A stretch of DNA of 64,000 nucleotides from Durusdinium trenchii (GCA_963970005.1 CAXAMN010026373.1:349536-413535); one strand, 5' to 3'. Positions 20,007 through 31,550 are shown, numbered from the stretch's first letter. A program made the numbers and translations. Notes: generated by a model from the letters alone, not told the origin.

Positions 20007-21677
20007 GCAGAAGCCCTTGCACTATGGATTTAATTCCAAGACTTTAGGGAACGTTAACTTTTAGACCGTCGTGAGAAGTGGCATGCAAGTCTTTGCATCG
20101 CTTGCAGTTGCATTTAAGAATCCACAGATGTGCTGGTTCCAACAATATGACCAGCATTCTTGTCCATGATTTGTTGGACTGTCCATCAAAGGGATGGCTC
20201 TTGTTTTCTCGTTCTCGCGATTTGGGGAAACGCCGACGGCCTGAAGCACCGCTGGGCCAAGGTGCCGACCGAAATAGATATATAGCATATAGGATGCCAA
20301 AGATACCGACGGAGCCTGGCACTTTTGGTTGTTTTGGAAAAGATATCTGGGAAATTCAAGGATGATGTCATGGCTCCAGTTGAACATGTGGTGATTTCTG
20401 TGTGTGTGTTCTCTTTGAAAACGGGACAGCCCAGCTGTCTCACTGCTGGTGGAAGATATCCTTCCCGTGTCAAGTTGTTACCAGATTGGTTTCCTTCCTC
20501 CGGTTTGTTTCTTGCGATGACCTCCAACCTAGCGATGGTCCTCCAGTTCCGTAGCTTAACTCCAATCTTCATTTCACTCTGTGGATTGCCATCCACGGAA
20601 TTCCCCAACTTACTGAAACCCATATTTGTGTTGATCACAAAAGCTTCACTGCACCCGCTAGGATGAACCACAGTGTTAGTTGAAGTGTTTGTTGGAATGT
20701 TTTGGATGTCTTAATAAGAATGGAGTGAAGGTGTTCAAAGGTCCCTCACCATGGAACCGTCCGTTTTCAATCTGGATCCCAGATTGAATGAACCCTCCAT
20801 CAAGGACGTCCTGCCAGTGACACTCAGGAGAGTTTCCAGCTCAAGGACATGAACACCGTCAAAGCATCGCTCGGCGTATCTTAGAGTTGAGATGAGTTGA
20901 GCTCCTTTTGCAGCTTCCTCCTGGTATCGCTACTAGGAGCCAAGGGCATCGCTACTAGGGGTTCCTGGCCTTACTACTAGGAAAAAGGACGCTACTGGGA
21001 AAAATAGTTATGTTTTTAGGGAAAGGACCAGTCGGACCTTTGCTTGGTGGAAGTAGCACCGGTGAGCGACCACCTCAGTGAATGACTTCAGTCATTTTTT
21101 GCCGAATATGCCGAACGGAGCACATCTCTCTAGAGAAGTTCTAAAAATGTCCAAAAGATTCTGCATCCAGGAGGAAGTAAGCCATATCTTCAGCTGGCGA
21201 CTATCAGGGAGTCACATCCATCCCCTCAGAGTTTCTTAAGACAAGATGTGTAAAAAAGGGGTAGCGTTGAATTCAGCGGCACAGTAAGTCATGTGATGTT
21301 TGTTGACGTCGCCAGTTGGCTCTTTTCAAATTAATCTGTGGACTACGATTTCCATTGCACCAGAGTCACCTGCGGGCCCTGTACAGGGGTCCTGGCCACG
21401 GCGTTTGGTTTTGAACGTCTCGAAATGAATCAGACAGAGGAACAAACCATGCCAGGAGGTCCTTTTCAAACCCCCCCCTCACGTCGTTCTTGGGGGTGCT
21501 CGGTGCTCACTGAACCACCAGGGTCATGGCATCACTTCCCACAGCTTCTCTGTGGTGCAATGGAAGAACGGCCCTCGAGAGCAGGTCAAACACCTGGCTT
21601 GTCCAGTCCTCAAGTCCACGAAAAGCTCAATTTTTCTCATGGGACACAAACAGTGGCCCAACTGGCTGTGAGACCAG
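20007..21677. other. Intron-like stretch
   Basis: Modules at 20515-20540 and 20930-21000. Overlapping + (20325-20666) and minus (20186-20671) frames are interrupted by a module and remain unassigned. At 20318-20354 the frame GTFGCFGKDIWEIQ resembles the kinase glycine-loop exon at 25984. Confidence 0.45.
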
Positions 21678-21740
21678 CGAACACGAGCGAACCAATCCAG
21701 ACAGCGAGTCCGGCTTTGGAAGAGCTATTCAGCCGTTTTC
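21678..21740 (+). CDS. Possible 63-bp exon
   Basis: Acceptor GACCAG and a good donor GTGAGC. One frame reads NTSEPIQTASPALEELFSRF, the most protein-like of the three. Unassigned. Confidence 0.4.
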
Positions 21741-23317
21741 GTGAGCGAACTCAGAAGAGGAAAACAAATTATGTGAAGATTTGATCAGGAGCTACTGTAC
21801 TAGTAGCTTCTTGTTACGCCATGGTGGACACAGTGGGCGGATTCGTGAAATTGGTCGACTTACTGGCAGTAATTCGTGCACCATAGGCGTTTCCCACTGG
21901 TATCCCCACCGCGGTGTTTCATGGTACTGGTCGGTCAAAGGGACGAAAAAGCACCGGAACCCATCACCCGAGGTGCAAAGGAAAAGCCCTAGTAGCGATG
22001 GCCTCCAACCTACCGGAAAAGCATGTGGCAAACGCCGGCAGATCGGGTTTCCACCTGGACGAACCTGTTGCACCAGTTGCTCAAGTTTAAATGGACGGCC
22101 CAAAAGATCCAAAGACGCGGACACAGATGGAAGTTGCTCGGCGTTCAGAGTGTCCTTTCATTCCTACACATTTGACTAGTAGCTTCTTGCTACTAGCAGT
22201 ATTGGCCTCCAACCTACTAGCGATGGCCTCCAACCTATTAGTAGCTTCTTGTTCATGGATTTTTGGTGGGGCTATGAAGAGGGCGTGAAAAGTGTGATCG
22301 CTCCGTTGCTTAAAAGAACGAGATGTTTCGTCGGAAATGACAACTTCTGGGGATCCAACCAATGGTTGCTCAACAATTTGGGGTGTCTTCCCACTTGAGG
22401 ATTGTGGCACTGTTCCATGATAGTTTGCTTCATAACTATTTATACAGTTCATTGACACAACAGAAGAAAGATCTTTGTCCGTCGCCAGTCTATCTCCGGA
22501 GCGAGCCAGCCGCTGGATAGCAGGTCTTTGAGAGCAGTCGCAGATGCGAATGGTTAACGTCGCTATCCGGCTTTGAATTGTTCGATATGGTCTTTTGTCA
22601 CAGAGTCTTCTATAAACATCCAGAAGCTATTCGGTTGGAGGCCATCGCCATTAGGTAGAGGCTATCGCTACTAGGTTGGAGGCTATTCCTGTTAAGTGGA
22701 GGCCATCGCTACTAGTAGCAAGGACGCTACTAGTAGCTAGAAGCTGCTTGTTCATTTTTTCTCGAAGCAGCATCTCCAACTACCGTTAATATCGATACGG
22801 CATGTGTCCACGCCTACATCAGCCCACTTCACTAGTTCGGTGACCCACCATGTGTTTTTGGTGGGTCAGAAGTGAGCATCAACAGCGGGTTCCAATGCCG
22901 ACTTGTCCTGCGTTCTGCTTGACCTGTTGGGTGCGGGGTGACAATCAGAAGATCGATGAACGCCTATTGCTTCCTGTTGGGGTCATTCCTGCTAGTGTTG
23001 GGGTCACTTCCAGCAAAACACGTGCTTTTAAGTGCTGTTATCTCCGCATACTGGTATCCCTTGTGAGTCAAACACTTGGAGAAGGCATCCTGTGGATGCC
23101 ATCGTCCACTGTTGCAGGTGGGGCAGGGTCGTGTCCCCTCGACACTGGTGATGGACCCTGTCCCGAACTAGTAACAACAAGCTAGGCTGCTAGTAACAAG
23201 GGCATCGCTACTAGGAGCAAGGACGCTACTAGGTGCTCCTGGCCTTACTACTAGTAGCTAGAAGCTACTAGGAGCAAAGGGCATCACTAGTAAGAAGCTA
23301 CTACCTCATTCCTCCAG
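21741..23317. other. Intron-like stretch with module arrays
   Basis: Module clusters at 21785-21820, 21990-22020, 22170-22255, 22625-22750 and 23165-23300, in both orientations. The 22625 cluster is made mainly of TTGGAGGCCATCG-type units in tandem. No exon could be supported. Confidence 0.6.
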
Positions 23318-23392
23318 CGACTGGCCACGCTGCGCCTCTCCGGCGCCAACAGACAGAGCCCAGCTAAGATGAGCGAGTGGCGTGACAAACAG
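23318..23392 (+). CDS. Coiled-coil exon
   Basis: Acceptor CCTCCAG, reading RLATLRLSGANRQSPAKMSE and WRDKQ. The donor is uncertain (GTCTAC or an earlier GC). Probably one of the first recognised exons of the coiled-coil gene that runs to 40 kb. Confidence 0.5.
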
Positions 23393-23439
23393 TGCGTCTA
23401 CTGCACACTCGGGGCATTCTGCGTTGATTCGTGTAATAA

Positions 23440-23580
23440 TGGCAATAGCCTCCAACCTAATAGCGATGGCCTCCAACCAGTCCTCCAACCTAATAGCGAT
23501 GGCGTCCAACCTAAAAGTGATAGCCTCCACCTAATGGCAATGGCCTCCAACCTAAGAGCGATGGCCTCCGACCTACTATA
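23440..23580. repeat. Tandem GGCCTCCAACC modules
   Basis: Seven reverse-orientation units of 20-22 bp in a row, each with a GATGGCCTCCAACCT core. They translate to repeated SDGLQP or MASNL strings, which accounts for several short frames nearby. Confidence 0.85.
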
Positions 23581-23795
23581 TAGTTGTTTTGTCTCCAAGA
23601 TTTTCATGGTAATTAATCATCAAGTCATTCTTTCGGGAAGGACTATGTGAAGAAAAATGGATCAAACAGGCGGTGAAACCGATCACCCATCTCAAAAGGT
23701 TCCAGGTAAATTGTGGCAGGGCATTGACTATTGCTATTAGGTCAGAGGCCATCGACCTCCCATTCTTCTCTAATTTGAGGTGCAATGCACTCCAG

Positions 23796-23871
23796 GCGTT
23801 TCCTCGAGGAGGAGATCCAGCGAGCGACGGGCGAATGGGAGGACCGGAGTTCAGACGAATGGGGTCGCCTC
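23796..23871 (+). CDS. Coiled-coil exon
   Basis: Acceptor CACTCCAG and donor GTCGGA. It reads RFLEEEIQRATGEWEDRSSD and EWGRL, 25 codons plus one base. Acidic amphipathic helix; part of the 23-40 kb exon series. Confidence 0.6.
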
Positions 23872-23967
23872 GTCGGACGAACACTTACCACCGACGGACC
23901 ATTTGCAGTGGATCCTTGCGCGGAGATAGGCGGTAAGAAGGGGATAAGAAGAGGGTTGTGATCCTTG

Positions 23968-23997
23968 CTCTCTCTCTCTCTCTCTTTCTCTCAGTGA
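23968..23997. repeat. CT microsatellite
   Basis: A run of CT dinucleotides, interrupted once by TTT. Confidence 0.9.
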
Positions 23998-24619
23998 TAA
24001 TTTTACCTAAGTTCACCCTGAAAGTCACTGGTTTGATTTCTGGCAGTGTCATTCCTTTGATTATATCATGGGTACATAGAGGTAGGTCATGTTCTGATGA
24101 CGTGTCAAAAAACATATGTGAACCTGCTAGTGTTCAGTTACATTCGGTCCAAGTTCATGCTGTTTTGCTCGGTTTAGGGACCCGAAGACGCGTTTTCTTG
24201 TGTGCGTGCAGGGACAACCTGGAGACCCAGTCTGTTGTGTGGCCATATAGATGGAACTGGGGAATGTTCCTTCAGTGGCTGTGCTAAGAAGTGTGCACAA
24301 TATACACATAACTCACATAAGTATTCACCATCCTCTAGTATATAGATAGACTCTGAAGCGTCTAAAACAAGAGGCAAATAGTTGTTCTGCAAATGTTGCA
24401 TACGTAGTTTGTCTAAAGGAAAGGAAAGGAAGAAAGAATGAAAATAAAGATAAACAAAAGAGTCTAAAGGCCTAAAGACAAAAGAATAAATAAGAGAAAC
24501 CAGAAAGGAAAAGAACAAAGACGGAAAGGACATATAGTCGGAAAAGATACTGTTTCAGGACAACTGTTGTTGCTATAGTTTGGAAGATAGACCCCATTTG
24601 ACACAGCGAGGACCTTCAG

Positions 24620-24654
24620 CGTCAGCGGAAGCTGCAGGAGCAAGAGCAGGATCG
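24620..24654 (+). CDS. Coiled-coil micro-exon
   Basis: A 35-bp exon, acceptor CTTCAG, reading RQRKLQEQEQD, donor GTGAGC. Very short but with canonical splice sites and the same composition as its neighbours. Confidence 0.55.
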
Positions 24655-24699
24655 GTGAGCGGGCGTTGGAAAAGCTACATGTGTGTCAAAATCCTCCTT

Positions 24700-25205
24700 T
24701 GCAAACCTAGTCACGAAAGGTAGCCCTTTAGGGGATACCTTGAGTTTGTCTTGCGAAGCAAGTGTTGGGACGTCCGGGTCTAATAATTGATCGCTCAATT
24801 CAGACCCCCCCCCCCCCCCCCCCCCCTCTAAAATCAATTCTCTCCTGGAGAACGTCTTCGTGAGCCTCTCATGATTTCAGGATAGTTGAAACCCTCTTGA
24901 ACATTTTAGAAAGAGTGAATATGAAATTCTAATCACGAAAGGTGTTCCCCGAGGGGATACATACCTAGAGTTTGTTTTGTGAAGCACGTCAATTCTCTCC
25001 TGGGGAGCGTCTTCGTGAGCCTCTTATGGTTTCAGGACAAATCCTATGATGTTCCGATTCAATGCTCACCGATGATCTGAGCCATGGGGCAAGTTTGTTT
25101 TCCTAAGAACCTTTTTGAACATTTCGAGAGCATATGTTTGAACATTTAGAGTGCATATGAACATATATTTACGAAAGGTCGCCTCCGAGGGGATAAATCA
25201 CCATG
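24700..25205. repeat. Imperfect tandem repeat with poly-C tract
   Basis: CACGAAAGG followed by a GAGGGGATA-type motif occurs near 24712, 24938 and 25170. The segment ATTCTCTCCTGG with GTCTTCGTGAGCCTCT occurs at 24835-24870 and 24990-25025, giving two to three diverged units of about 160-230 bp. A run of 22 C lies at 24805-24826. Confidence 0.7.
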
Positions 25206-25983
25206 TCGAACATTGCATTTTTGTTCCTGCCTCTCGCGTTCTCTTCTCTTCCCGCTGTCCTACCTTTCGTGTCTCCCTCCTCTCAAGTAGCTTCTTGCTC
25301 CTAGTAATAAGGCCAGGAGCCCCTAGTAGCAAACTATATTAGACCTTCTTCATGTTCTTTTTTCTTTGTTTCTAATGGCGATGGCCTCCAACCTTCGTGC
25401 TACACGGGTAGCTGAAGCCATGGACTTGAAGGATCTACAAAAATAGACTGTGGTCAGGACAGCTCAGCAAGAACCCTCCGTCCAACGGACATGGAGAATT
25501 CACCATAATGATACAATACACCGGGTAAACAGTAAACGCTATTTGGTTTTATCGTCATGTTTGCAATATATTCACTTTGTTAGTGGTTTTATTGCTTTGT
25601 TCTAGCTTGGTAGGAGGTTGGCTTCGTTCTTGGGGCCTGAAGAGAACAAGCCTGGGTTGGCAAACATGAATCAAACCGACGAGGATGCCGTACCTTGTTA
25701 GTCGCACCCATGCTTTACAGGCAGACTTTTCGGCGGAAGAACAAGTGAGCTTGATCCTGCACTCTGGGTGGATTTGGGCCTCGCTGATTCACATCTCTGC
25801 ATCTCTTGATCTTGGCGAGACAAACAGTTGCCTGGGTCGATCCAATGTTTAGGCTACTGGGGCTCCTGGCCTTACTACTAGGAGCAAGAAGTCACTAGGA
25901 ACAAAGGGCATCGCTACTAGGAACAAGGACGTTACTAGGGGAACAAGAAGCTTGTTTGGGGTATCATTAGGTAAGCAAACCAG
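25206..25983. other. Intron-like stretch with modules
   Basis: Modules at 25285-25330, 25370-25400 and 25850-25960. No coding signal between them. Confidence 0.6.
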
Positions 25984-26060
25984 CACTTTTGGGTGCTTTG
26001 GAAGCGTGTACCTTGCAAATGATGTTGACAAAAGCACAAAGACAAGAGACCAAACTTTAG
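25984..26060 (+). CDS. Kinase glycine-rich-loop exon (isolated)
   Basis: Acceptor AAACCAG, donor GTGACT, 77 nt. It reads TFGCFGSVYLANDVDKSTKT and RDQTL. FGxFGSVYLAxD is the beta-1/beta-2 glycine-loop signature of protein kinases, and the next expected strand would carry the AxK lysine. No such exon was found downstream, so this is either the start of a second kinase gene, a duplicated first exon, or an exon shuffled into the coiled-coil gene. Confidence 0.55.
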
Positions 26061-26330
26061 GTGACTTCTTTTCCTTCAATAGGTTGGAGGCCATCGTTAT
26101 TGGGGTTTAAGAACAAAGAAAAGGATTCCCAGAAAATATCAGAAAAGACATGGCCCATCGCTAGTAGTAACAAGTGCATCGCTAGTAGTGACAAGTGCAT
26201 CGCTAGTAGTAACAAGAAGCTATTAGAATAAAATTAGTAGCTTAATCACATTAGAATTAACATTATTCCCAGAGGTCTTTTCACGCCGGTCGATTCAGGT
26301 CCCGTGACACTGACCCTCCACGTCTTGCAG

Positions 26331-26418
26331 GAGGGGCAGGTGATGGCTGTGGAGCAACGGATCAAAGCTCGGCACGGCGCGATGCTCCGGGAGGGTCAGC
26401 GGCTGCAGGAGCCAAGGG
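26331..26418 (+). CDS. Coiled-coil exon
   Basis: Acceptor TCTTGCAG and donor GTGAGA, both canonical. It reads EGQVMAVEQRIKARHGAMLR and EGQRLQEPR, 29 codons plus one base. Confidence 0.65.
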
Positions 26419-26669
26419 GTGAGAGATTCGTCCAGTCAGACGAGTCGAGATCAGACGAGTCAAACGGTTTGGTCGTTTGGTTTGGTCTTTTTTGTAAGGT
26501 TTCCAAGAAAGGTGATGGTTCATTTGCTGGTTCTCTTCGTTTCTTGACGTGGAGTGGTGTTTTTTTCTGTATGGCTCAGTGTTCAGTGAGTGGTTCCCGT
26601 GGAGGGAAAGCGAGTGAAAGTCAACAGACGAGATGACGGGGTTCCTCCCAGTTAGAGAGCTTTGTCACC

Positions 26670-26825
26670 TCCAACCAAACAGCAATGGCCTCCAACCTAC
26701 TAGCTTCCTTGTTACTAGTGGCTTCTTGATCCTAGTAGTAAGGCCAGGAGCCCCTAGTAGTTTCTTGCTCCTAGTAGCGATGCCCTTTGCTCCTAGTAGC
26801 TTCCAACCTACTAGCTTCCTCCCAG
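26670..26825. repeat. Module repeat array
   Basis: Reverse modules in mixed order, including GGCCAGGAGCCCCTAGTAG and GCGATGCCCTTTGCTCCTAG, about eight units. Confidence 0.8.
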
Positions 26826-27021
26826 TTAATAAGCTTTATGGCATTGATCATCGTGTTCACTTCTTTGTCTTCGCGGTAAGCACGTCTGCGGAATTGCCCT
26901 CCATGCAAGCGGACCTGAAAAACATCCGACAGTTTCCTGGAAAGGTTGTTTCCGAAGAAATGGCGAAGAAATGTCGACATGAATTTCCTTGAAAGTCTTG
27001 GATAAACTGTGCCAATCTGAG

Positions 27022-27093
27022 TTCCGTCGAGGAGGAGATGCGGCAGCTGCGCGTACGCTCCATGGGGGAGGACGGGGAGAGGAAGCATAGAAC
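27022..27093 (+). CDS. Coiled-coil exon
   Basis: After ATCTGAG the frame reads SVEEEMRQLRVRSMGEDGER and KHR, ending at donor GTCGTT. Acidic and basic residues alternate as in the flanking exons. Confidence 0.5.
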
Positions 27094-27114
27094 GTCGTTG
27101 TGGTCGTTTGTATA

Positions 27115-27330
27115 TCGAGGGCTACTAGTAGCAAAGGGCATCGCTACTAGGAGCAAGGACGCTACTAGTAGCAAAGGGCATCGCTACTGGGAGCAAGGGC
27201 CTTACTACTAGTAACAAGAAGCTATTAGAAACAATAATTATAATTAGAAACAATAAGCTACTAGTAACAAGTGCCTCGCTTCTAGCAACAAGGGCCTTAC
27301 TAGTAGTAACAAGAAGCTAGTAGAAAGAGA
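27115..27330. repeat. Long module repeat array
   Basis: At least ten forward modules, with a break at 27225-27255 where 'aacaataattataattagaaacaa' type AT-rich sequence intervenes. The array stops about 70 bp before the next exon. Confidence 0.85.
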
Positions 27331-27402
27331 AGGTCGATGGCTCCATGTTTGGGCAAAGTCGAGCATGGCAACTTGGGGTTTGGTTGTTCCCTGAGACGCC
27401 AG

Positions 27403-27459
27403 GAGTGCTCCTTGCAAGAAGCAGCGCTGAAAGCGCAGGAGCTGATGGGGTTGATAGAG
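27403..27459 (+). CDS. Coiled-coil micro-exon
   Basis: Acceptor ACGCCAG, 19 codons reading ECSLQEAALKAQELMGLIE, donor GTGCCT, phase 0 at both ends. Confidence 0.6.
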
Positions 27460-28079
27460 GTGCCTGGCTCTATATGGGTGGTTTCTATTGGTGTGTTACT
27501 TGTTGTGAGGGATGTAGGTGGTCTAGACACTGACAGCAACTCCACTGTCCGGGGTCGCTGTTTCACCAAATCTCGCCCCCCAGAGGGGAATGGTGGTTGT
27601 TCAATGTGTTGCTCGTGCGAACGGACAGCACGGGGATGTTGCCGACCTAGGGCTCTGCCGATTTACAAGCTGGTCCAATGCCAAGTTGCCACATCTGACC
27701 AAAGATCCAAATTTGAAGGAACCGTTTTGCAGTTGCTGCTATTCTGTTGGAGGCCATCGCTATTAGGGTGGATTCAGACGCTCACCAGCGTGCTTCCTTA
27801 ACGTCCAGCCGACACATCACAATTGAGGTTTCCCACGCATGTCACATTTGGATTTGCGTGGCATGCTTGGCAAAGCAACATGCAGCTCCAAAGAGGACCG
27901 TTCTTCCTTTTCGTTTGTCCTTGTTTCTAGTAGCAATGGCCTCTCCAGATTGGCCAGCCCCGTATTTGTGCCGAATGTACCATTGTTCGGCTCCAGGGAT
28001 TGATTTCGAGGGCGGGTTTAGCAGTCAAGCCGCTTTTCACGGAAGGGATGGCAAGTCCTTACCAGTTCTGAAAAAAGGC

Positions 28080-28130
28080 CCTAGTAGCTTCCTTGCTCCT
28101 GTAGCAATGCCAGGAGCCCCTAGTAGCGTC
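28080..28130. repeat. Module pair
   Basis: Two reverse modules with AATGCCAGGAGCCCCTAGTAG, about 50 bp before the next exon. Confidence 0.7.
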
Positions 28131-28178
28131 CTAGAACGTAGAACGTGGATCTTTCTCGCTGAAAATCTCATGACTCAG

Positions 28179-28250
28179 GAGTCCCAACAGGAGGAAATGC
28201 TCTTGGCAGAAGCGCTTCGGACAGCGAAAGCCGCAGAAGTTGAGGTTCAG
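28179..28250 (+). CDS. Coiled-coil exon
   Basis: Acceptor GACTCAG, reading ESQQEEMLLAEALRTAKAAE and VEVQ, donor GTGGGC. An internal AG at 28190 offers an in-frame alternative start. Confidence 0.65.
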
Positions 28251-28364
28251 GTGGGCACGAAGCTTGCGCAGTTGGCCGTGGGCTGGGGGTCGGTACGGCA
28301 TGGCTTTTGGCTGTTTTTGTTTGGCAGGTCGGGGAGCTCATGTTGGTTACACTCGAAATGTTCC

Positions 28365-28480
28365 TAGTCCTAGTAGCGTTCTTGTTCCTAGTAGTAAAGC
28401 CAGGAGCCCCTAGTAGCGTCCTTGTCCTAGTAGCGATGCCAGGAGCCCCTAGAAGCGTTCTTGTTTCTAGTAGTAAGGGG
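28365..28480. repeat. Module repeat array
   Basis: Six reverse modules in the order goes CTTGTTCCTAGTAG, AAGCCAGGAGCCCCTAGTAG, CGTCCTTGTCCTAGTAG, then repeats of these. Confidence 0.85.
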
Positions 28481-28829
28481 AACTCATGTTATATTGGTTC
28501 CACTCGGACTGAATCACGGAAGTGGAATGGCTGTAGTTCACCTCGACCCATTCACCCCCAATGACCTCAAAGCTTCCCCGTTTGACTTGTCCACCTCCAG
28601 CTGTTCAAGTACCCTCAGTCCAGAGGAAGCAAAAACACAGTCCACTTGAAGTGCCAAGGGTTTCACCAATCAAAACAAAGCGTTCCTTAGAGATTTCGAG
28701 GAGCAAACAACTCAACCTACACTGTGTTGGTGCACGGTTCAAGTTCCATGTGTCCCACAGATCCTTCGAAGTTGTAGTTTGGTAGTGAACTCCAGGCTAT
28801 ATCAAGAAACGTTATGTGCTTTTTTTGAA

Positions 28830-28975
28830 ATGAATCTAGAAACCACATGAATGGTGCGAGCGCTTCTTCAAGGAAGCGTGAGCTATCCTGCATCCTACCT
28901 ACAACCTTACCTCCTTACTTGATTAAGTAGCTGCCTACTCAATTAAGTGAGGGTAACGGGCTAAAACACAATAAA
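28830..28975 (+). mobile_element. Fold-back (MITE-like) element, copy A
   Basis: Order of motifs: ATCTAGAAACCACATGAAT, CGCTTCTTCAAGGAAGCG, CTATCCTGCATCC, CCTTACTTGATTAAGTAG, then CTACTCAATTAAGTGAGGG and GGGCTAAAA. Two inverted arms around GCTGC. Confidence 0.75.
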
Positions 28976-29049
28976 AGAAACACAAAACACACATGGAGCT
29001 GCTCCCGAGACTTGCCGACTTTTGACGCCCCAACTGCGCCTCTGGACAG

Positions 29050-29138
29050 GCCCAACTGCGACAGGAGGATGAAGCCTTCGGGAACGCTCAAGTGCAGATG
29101 AGGACCATGGAGGACGGCCGTGGACTGCGCGACGAAGA
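29050..29138 (+). CDS. Coiled-coil exon
   Basis: Acceptor TGGACAG, reading AQLRQEDEAFGNAQVQMRTM and EDGRGLRDE, with a donor GTGCCA. It lies 75 bp after fold-back element A. Confidence 0.6.
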
Positions 29139-29154
29139 GTGCCACAAAGGCTAC

Positions 29155-29282
29155 TTTGCTACTAGTAGCTTCTTGTTACTAGTAGCAATGGCCCCCCAAC
29201 CTGCTAGCGATGGCCTCCAACCTGGTAGCTTCTTGTTACGCAGCACGATGTAGCTAAGCAGATCTAAGCAGATCTAAGCAGC
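29155..29282. repeat. Modules plus 11-bp tandem repeat
   Basis: Reverse modules at 29155-29240, then three copies of CAGATCTAAG-type 11-mers at 29254-29282. Confidence 0.75.
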
Positions 29283-29644
29283 TCACGAGTTGCAAAAGAC
29301 TGTCAACAGCGGTGGAAGACTGTGCGAAACTCCTCCCAACGACCTCTCACCAGACGAAGGTAGAGCCAATGCTGCCAGGCGAAAAACGCACAAGTTGTCA
29401 CAACAATCGAGTAATTCGCAAGGCACACGCCGAGTGAACCACCTTGCCACCTGAAAGCTCCGATCCAACTAACCCGGTCTCCAGACGAACCCTCTCCAGA
29501 GTCTTTGTCTAGAGGTCTATCCCACCGGGTGCATGTACCTGAAAAGGGAGGGGTGGGATTTGAATGAGCACGAACACATCTTTGAGTATAGATATTGCGA
29601 GGGAAGGCTGGGCCCGCCACGTGGGCCACACCGACAGCGACCAG

Positions 29645-29699
29645 GCGGAGTGCCATCAAGAAGAGAAACAGCTCGCAGAACTTCAGGCATTCTGCGCCG
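29645..29699 (+). CDS. Coiled-coil micro-exon
   Basis: Acceptor GCGACCAG, reading AECHQEEKQLAELQAFCA plus one base, donor GTCGAA. Confidence 0.6.
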
Positions 29700-30806
29700 G
29701 TCGAAAGAATTGGATACACTTGCGCGTGATCGGTATTGACAGAGAGTATCTCTTTTGTTTGTGATTCCTTGCGCTTGATCAGGTTGATTCAAGCGATGTT
29801 TGTTCACAGTGGTTCTTTTTGCTTGATGGGGTGCCATTTCTTTGGGGGAGCATAGGGAACATGGTTTCATCATGGTTTCATCACACAGATGGTCACAAAG
29901 TCACAACGTTTTGTTGCACTGAACCCTTCGAGCTGCGAGTGTTAGCGAATGTTCGGGCAGCAAAAAAGAAACGTCAAGTCTACATTTGAATGAGAGTATC
30001 AACCGGGGTCGATGGCCATGGTTTGGAGAGATTTTAACTTGCCGGCGCCCCTTCCTTTTTGATTCGTGCCTGGTAGGAACCACCAAGGTTGAAGCTTGTA
30101 CTTGCGGGATCACGCATCCATTTTCCAGGTAGCTGATTAGCAACCCCAGATTTCAGATCCTACAACGTACGTGGGCGTTTTTGTCGGGTCAGTGCCGGAG
30201 TATGGTCAACATGAGGGCATAGTGTCCAGATAAAGTTTTGCCTGCCCCACATTGGGAGGTTCCGAAAAGAGGAAAATTGTATTTGGGTCCCCCCACCACC
30301 ACCACCACCGCAAAAGAATGACCCTTGCATGAGTCTAAAGCTCAAGTAGATTCGACAACGGCCCAACATGAATATTTCTTTGTGGAGAGGCCTCCGTGCG
30401 CTCAGACTACGTCCCGGCGCAACTCTTCAAGGACGCAACTCTTCAGACCGGCGTAGGGAACAGAGATGCCCAAGACGGTTCAGCGAGGCTTCGGCTTGAA
30501 ACAGTTTTTGCTGTGAGTTGGTGTGAGTAAGTTGGTGATGCTCAACCATTGAGTGATCAATTCGGAGTCCTGTCATCCTCCGTCTTATGATTGAAGCTGC
30601 ATGATCTTTGACATCAAAATCAAACGTCTTTGGACGAGAATGCAAGGTGCAAAGCTGGAAGAAAGAGTTCTTCAGCTTCAAACCCTCAAAGTGTCATTTG
30701 AACAAAGAGGGTCTGTGGTGGCACGTGAAGTCAGCCCCAAGGTGGCAGTGACTAGCCACAGCCCGACGCTCACCGCAGCGGCTATCGCAGCGACGCGACG
30801 CGCCAG
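29700..30806. other. Intron-like stretch
   Basis: No module arrays of note and no supportable exon. A short ACC trinucleotide run lies at 30291-30309. Confidence 0.5.
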
Positions 30807-30897
30807 GAAGAGGAAGAGTTCCTCGCTCACCTGCGGCAGGAGCGCCAGGAAGCCTTCGAGGGTCTCCTGTCTGCCACACGAGAGGACAGGGCCAAGG
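30807..30897 (+). CDS. Coiled-coil exon
   Basis: Acceptor GCGCCAG, reading EEEEFLAHLRQERQEAFEGL and LSATREDRAK, donor GTAGCT. The open frame extends upstream through DATRQ, so the true acceptor may be at 30790. One of the clearest coding segments in the window. Confidence 0.65.
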
Positions 30898-31271
30898 GTA
30901 GCTAGATGAGTGCGAGATGTGTGGATCAAGTCGACTACATCAGTTGACTTGCGTTGCCTAACTGGTTGGCTCTATTTGGGGCAAGAATCGCAGGTATTCA
31001 TGAGCCAGCGCGCTAGAAGAGAGCTGGGGGAGAGCTTATCATGTCCAGCTCAAGAGAGTAGCCTGGCAGGTCACAAGTCACCTTTCATCCACTAACCATA
31101 AATCATGTGAAAAGGGGTCACAATGGCCACGCGTACTTCAAGGTGGCCCCAAAAGCGAGTCACAAGGTGATAGAAATTCATAACATAAATAGAATAGGTT
31201 AAAATTAAAACCAGGATCGAATCGGTTTGGTCTTGCACTTTTGCCTCACTTGTTGCCTTGTTTTGCTACAG

Positions 31272-31400
31272 GGTCAAATGGCGCTACTGTACCGGTACTA
31301 TCGAAAGCCCAACCGCGTCGGAGGAGGACGAGGCCTCCAAGAGCTTGAGGGACTCTTCTCCAGAGAGGCCCAGCAGCGAAAACGACGATATTTGGGACTA
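31272..31400 (+). CDS. Exon with two candidate frames
   Basis: Acceptor GCTACAG. One frame reads GTIESPTASEEDEASKSLRD then SSPERPSSENDDIWD and a TAG, an acidic disordered tail that could end a gene. Another reads GLQELEGLFSREAQQRKRRY, coiled-coil-like. G/C at third positions slightly favours the acidic frame. Confidence 0.5.
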
Positions 31401-31550
31401 GGAACAAGGACACTTCTAGGAACAAAGGGCATCACTACTAGTAGGAAGGACGCTACTAGGGGCTCCTGGCCTTACTACTAGGACTCCATAGGGATCCTTT
31501 GTGTGATGGAAGCCATCGCTACTGGTAGTAGGTTGAAGGCCATCGCTATT
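31395..31550. repeat. Module repeat array
   Basis: Forward modules beginning at the very end of the preceding exon, followed by two GGGATCCTTTGTGTG repeats at 31490 and 31558. Confidence 0.8.
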
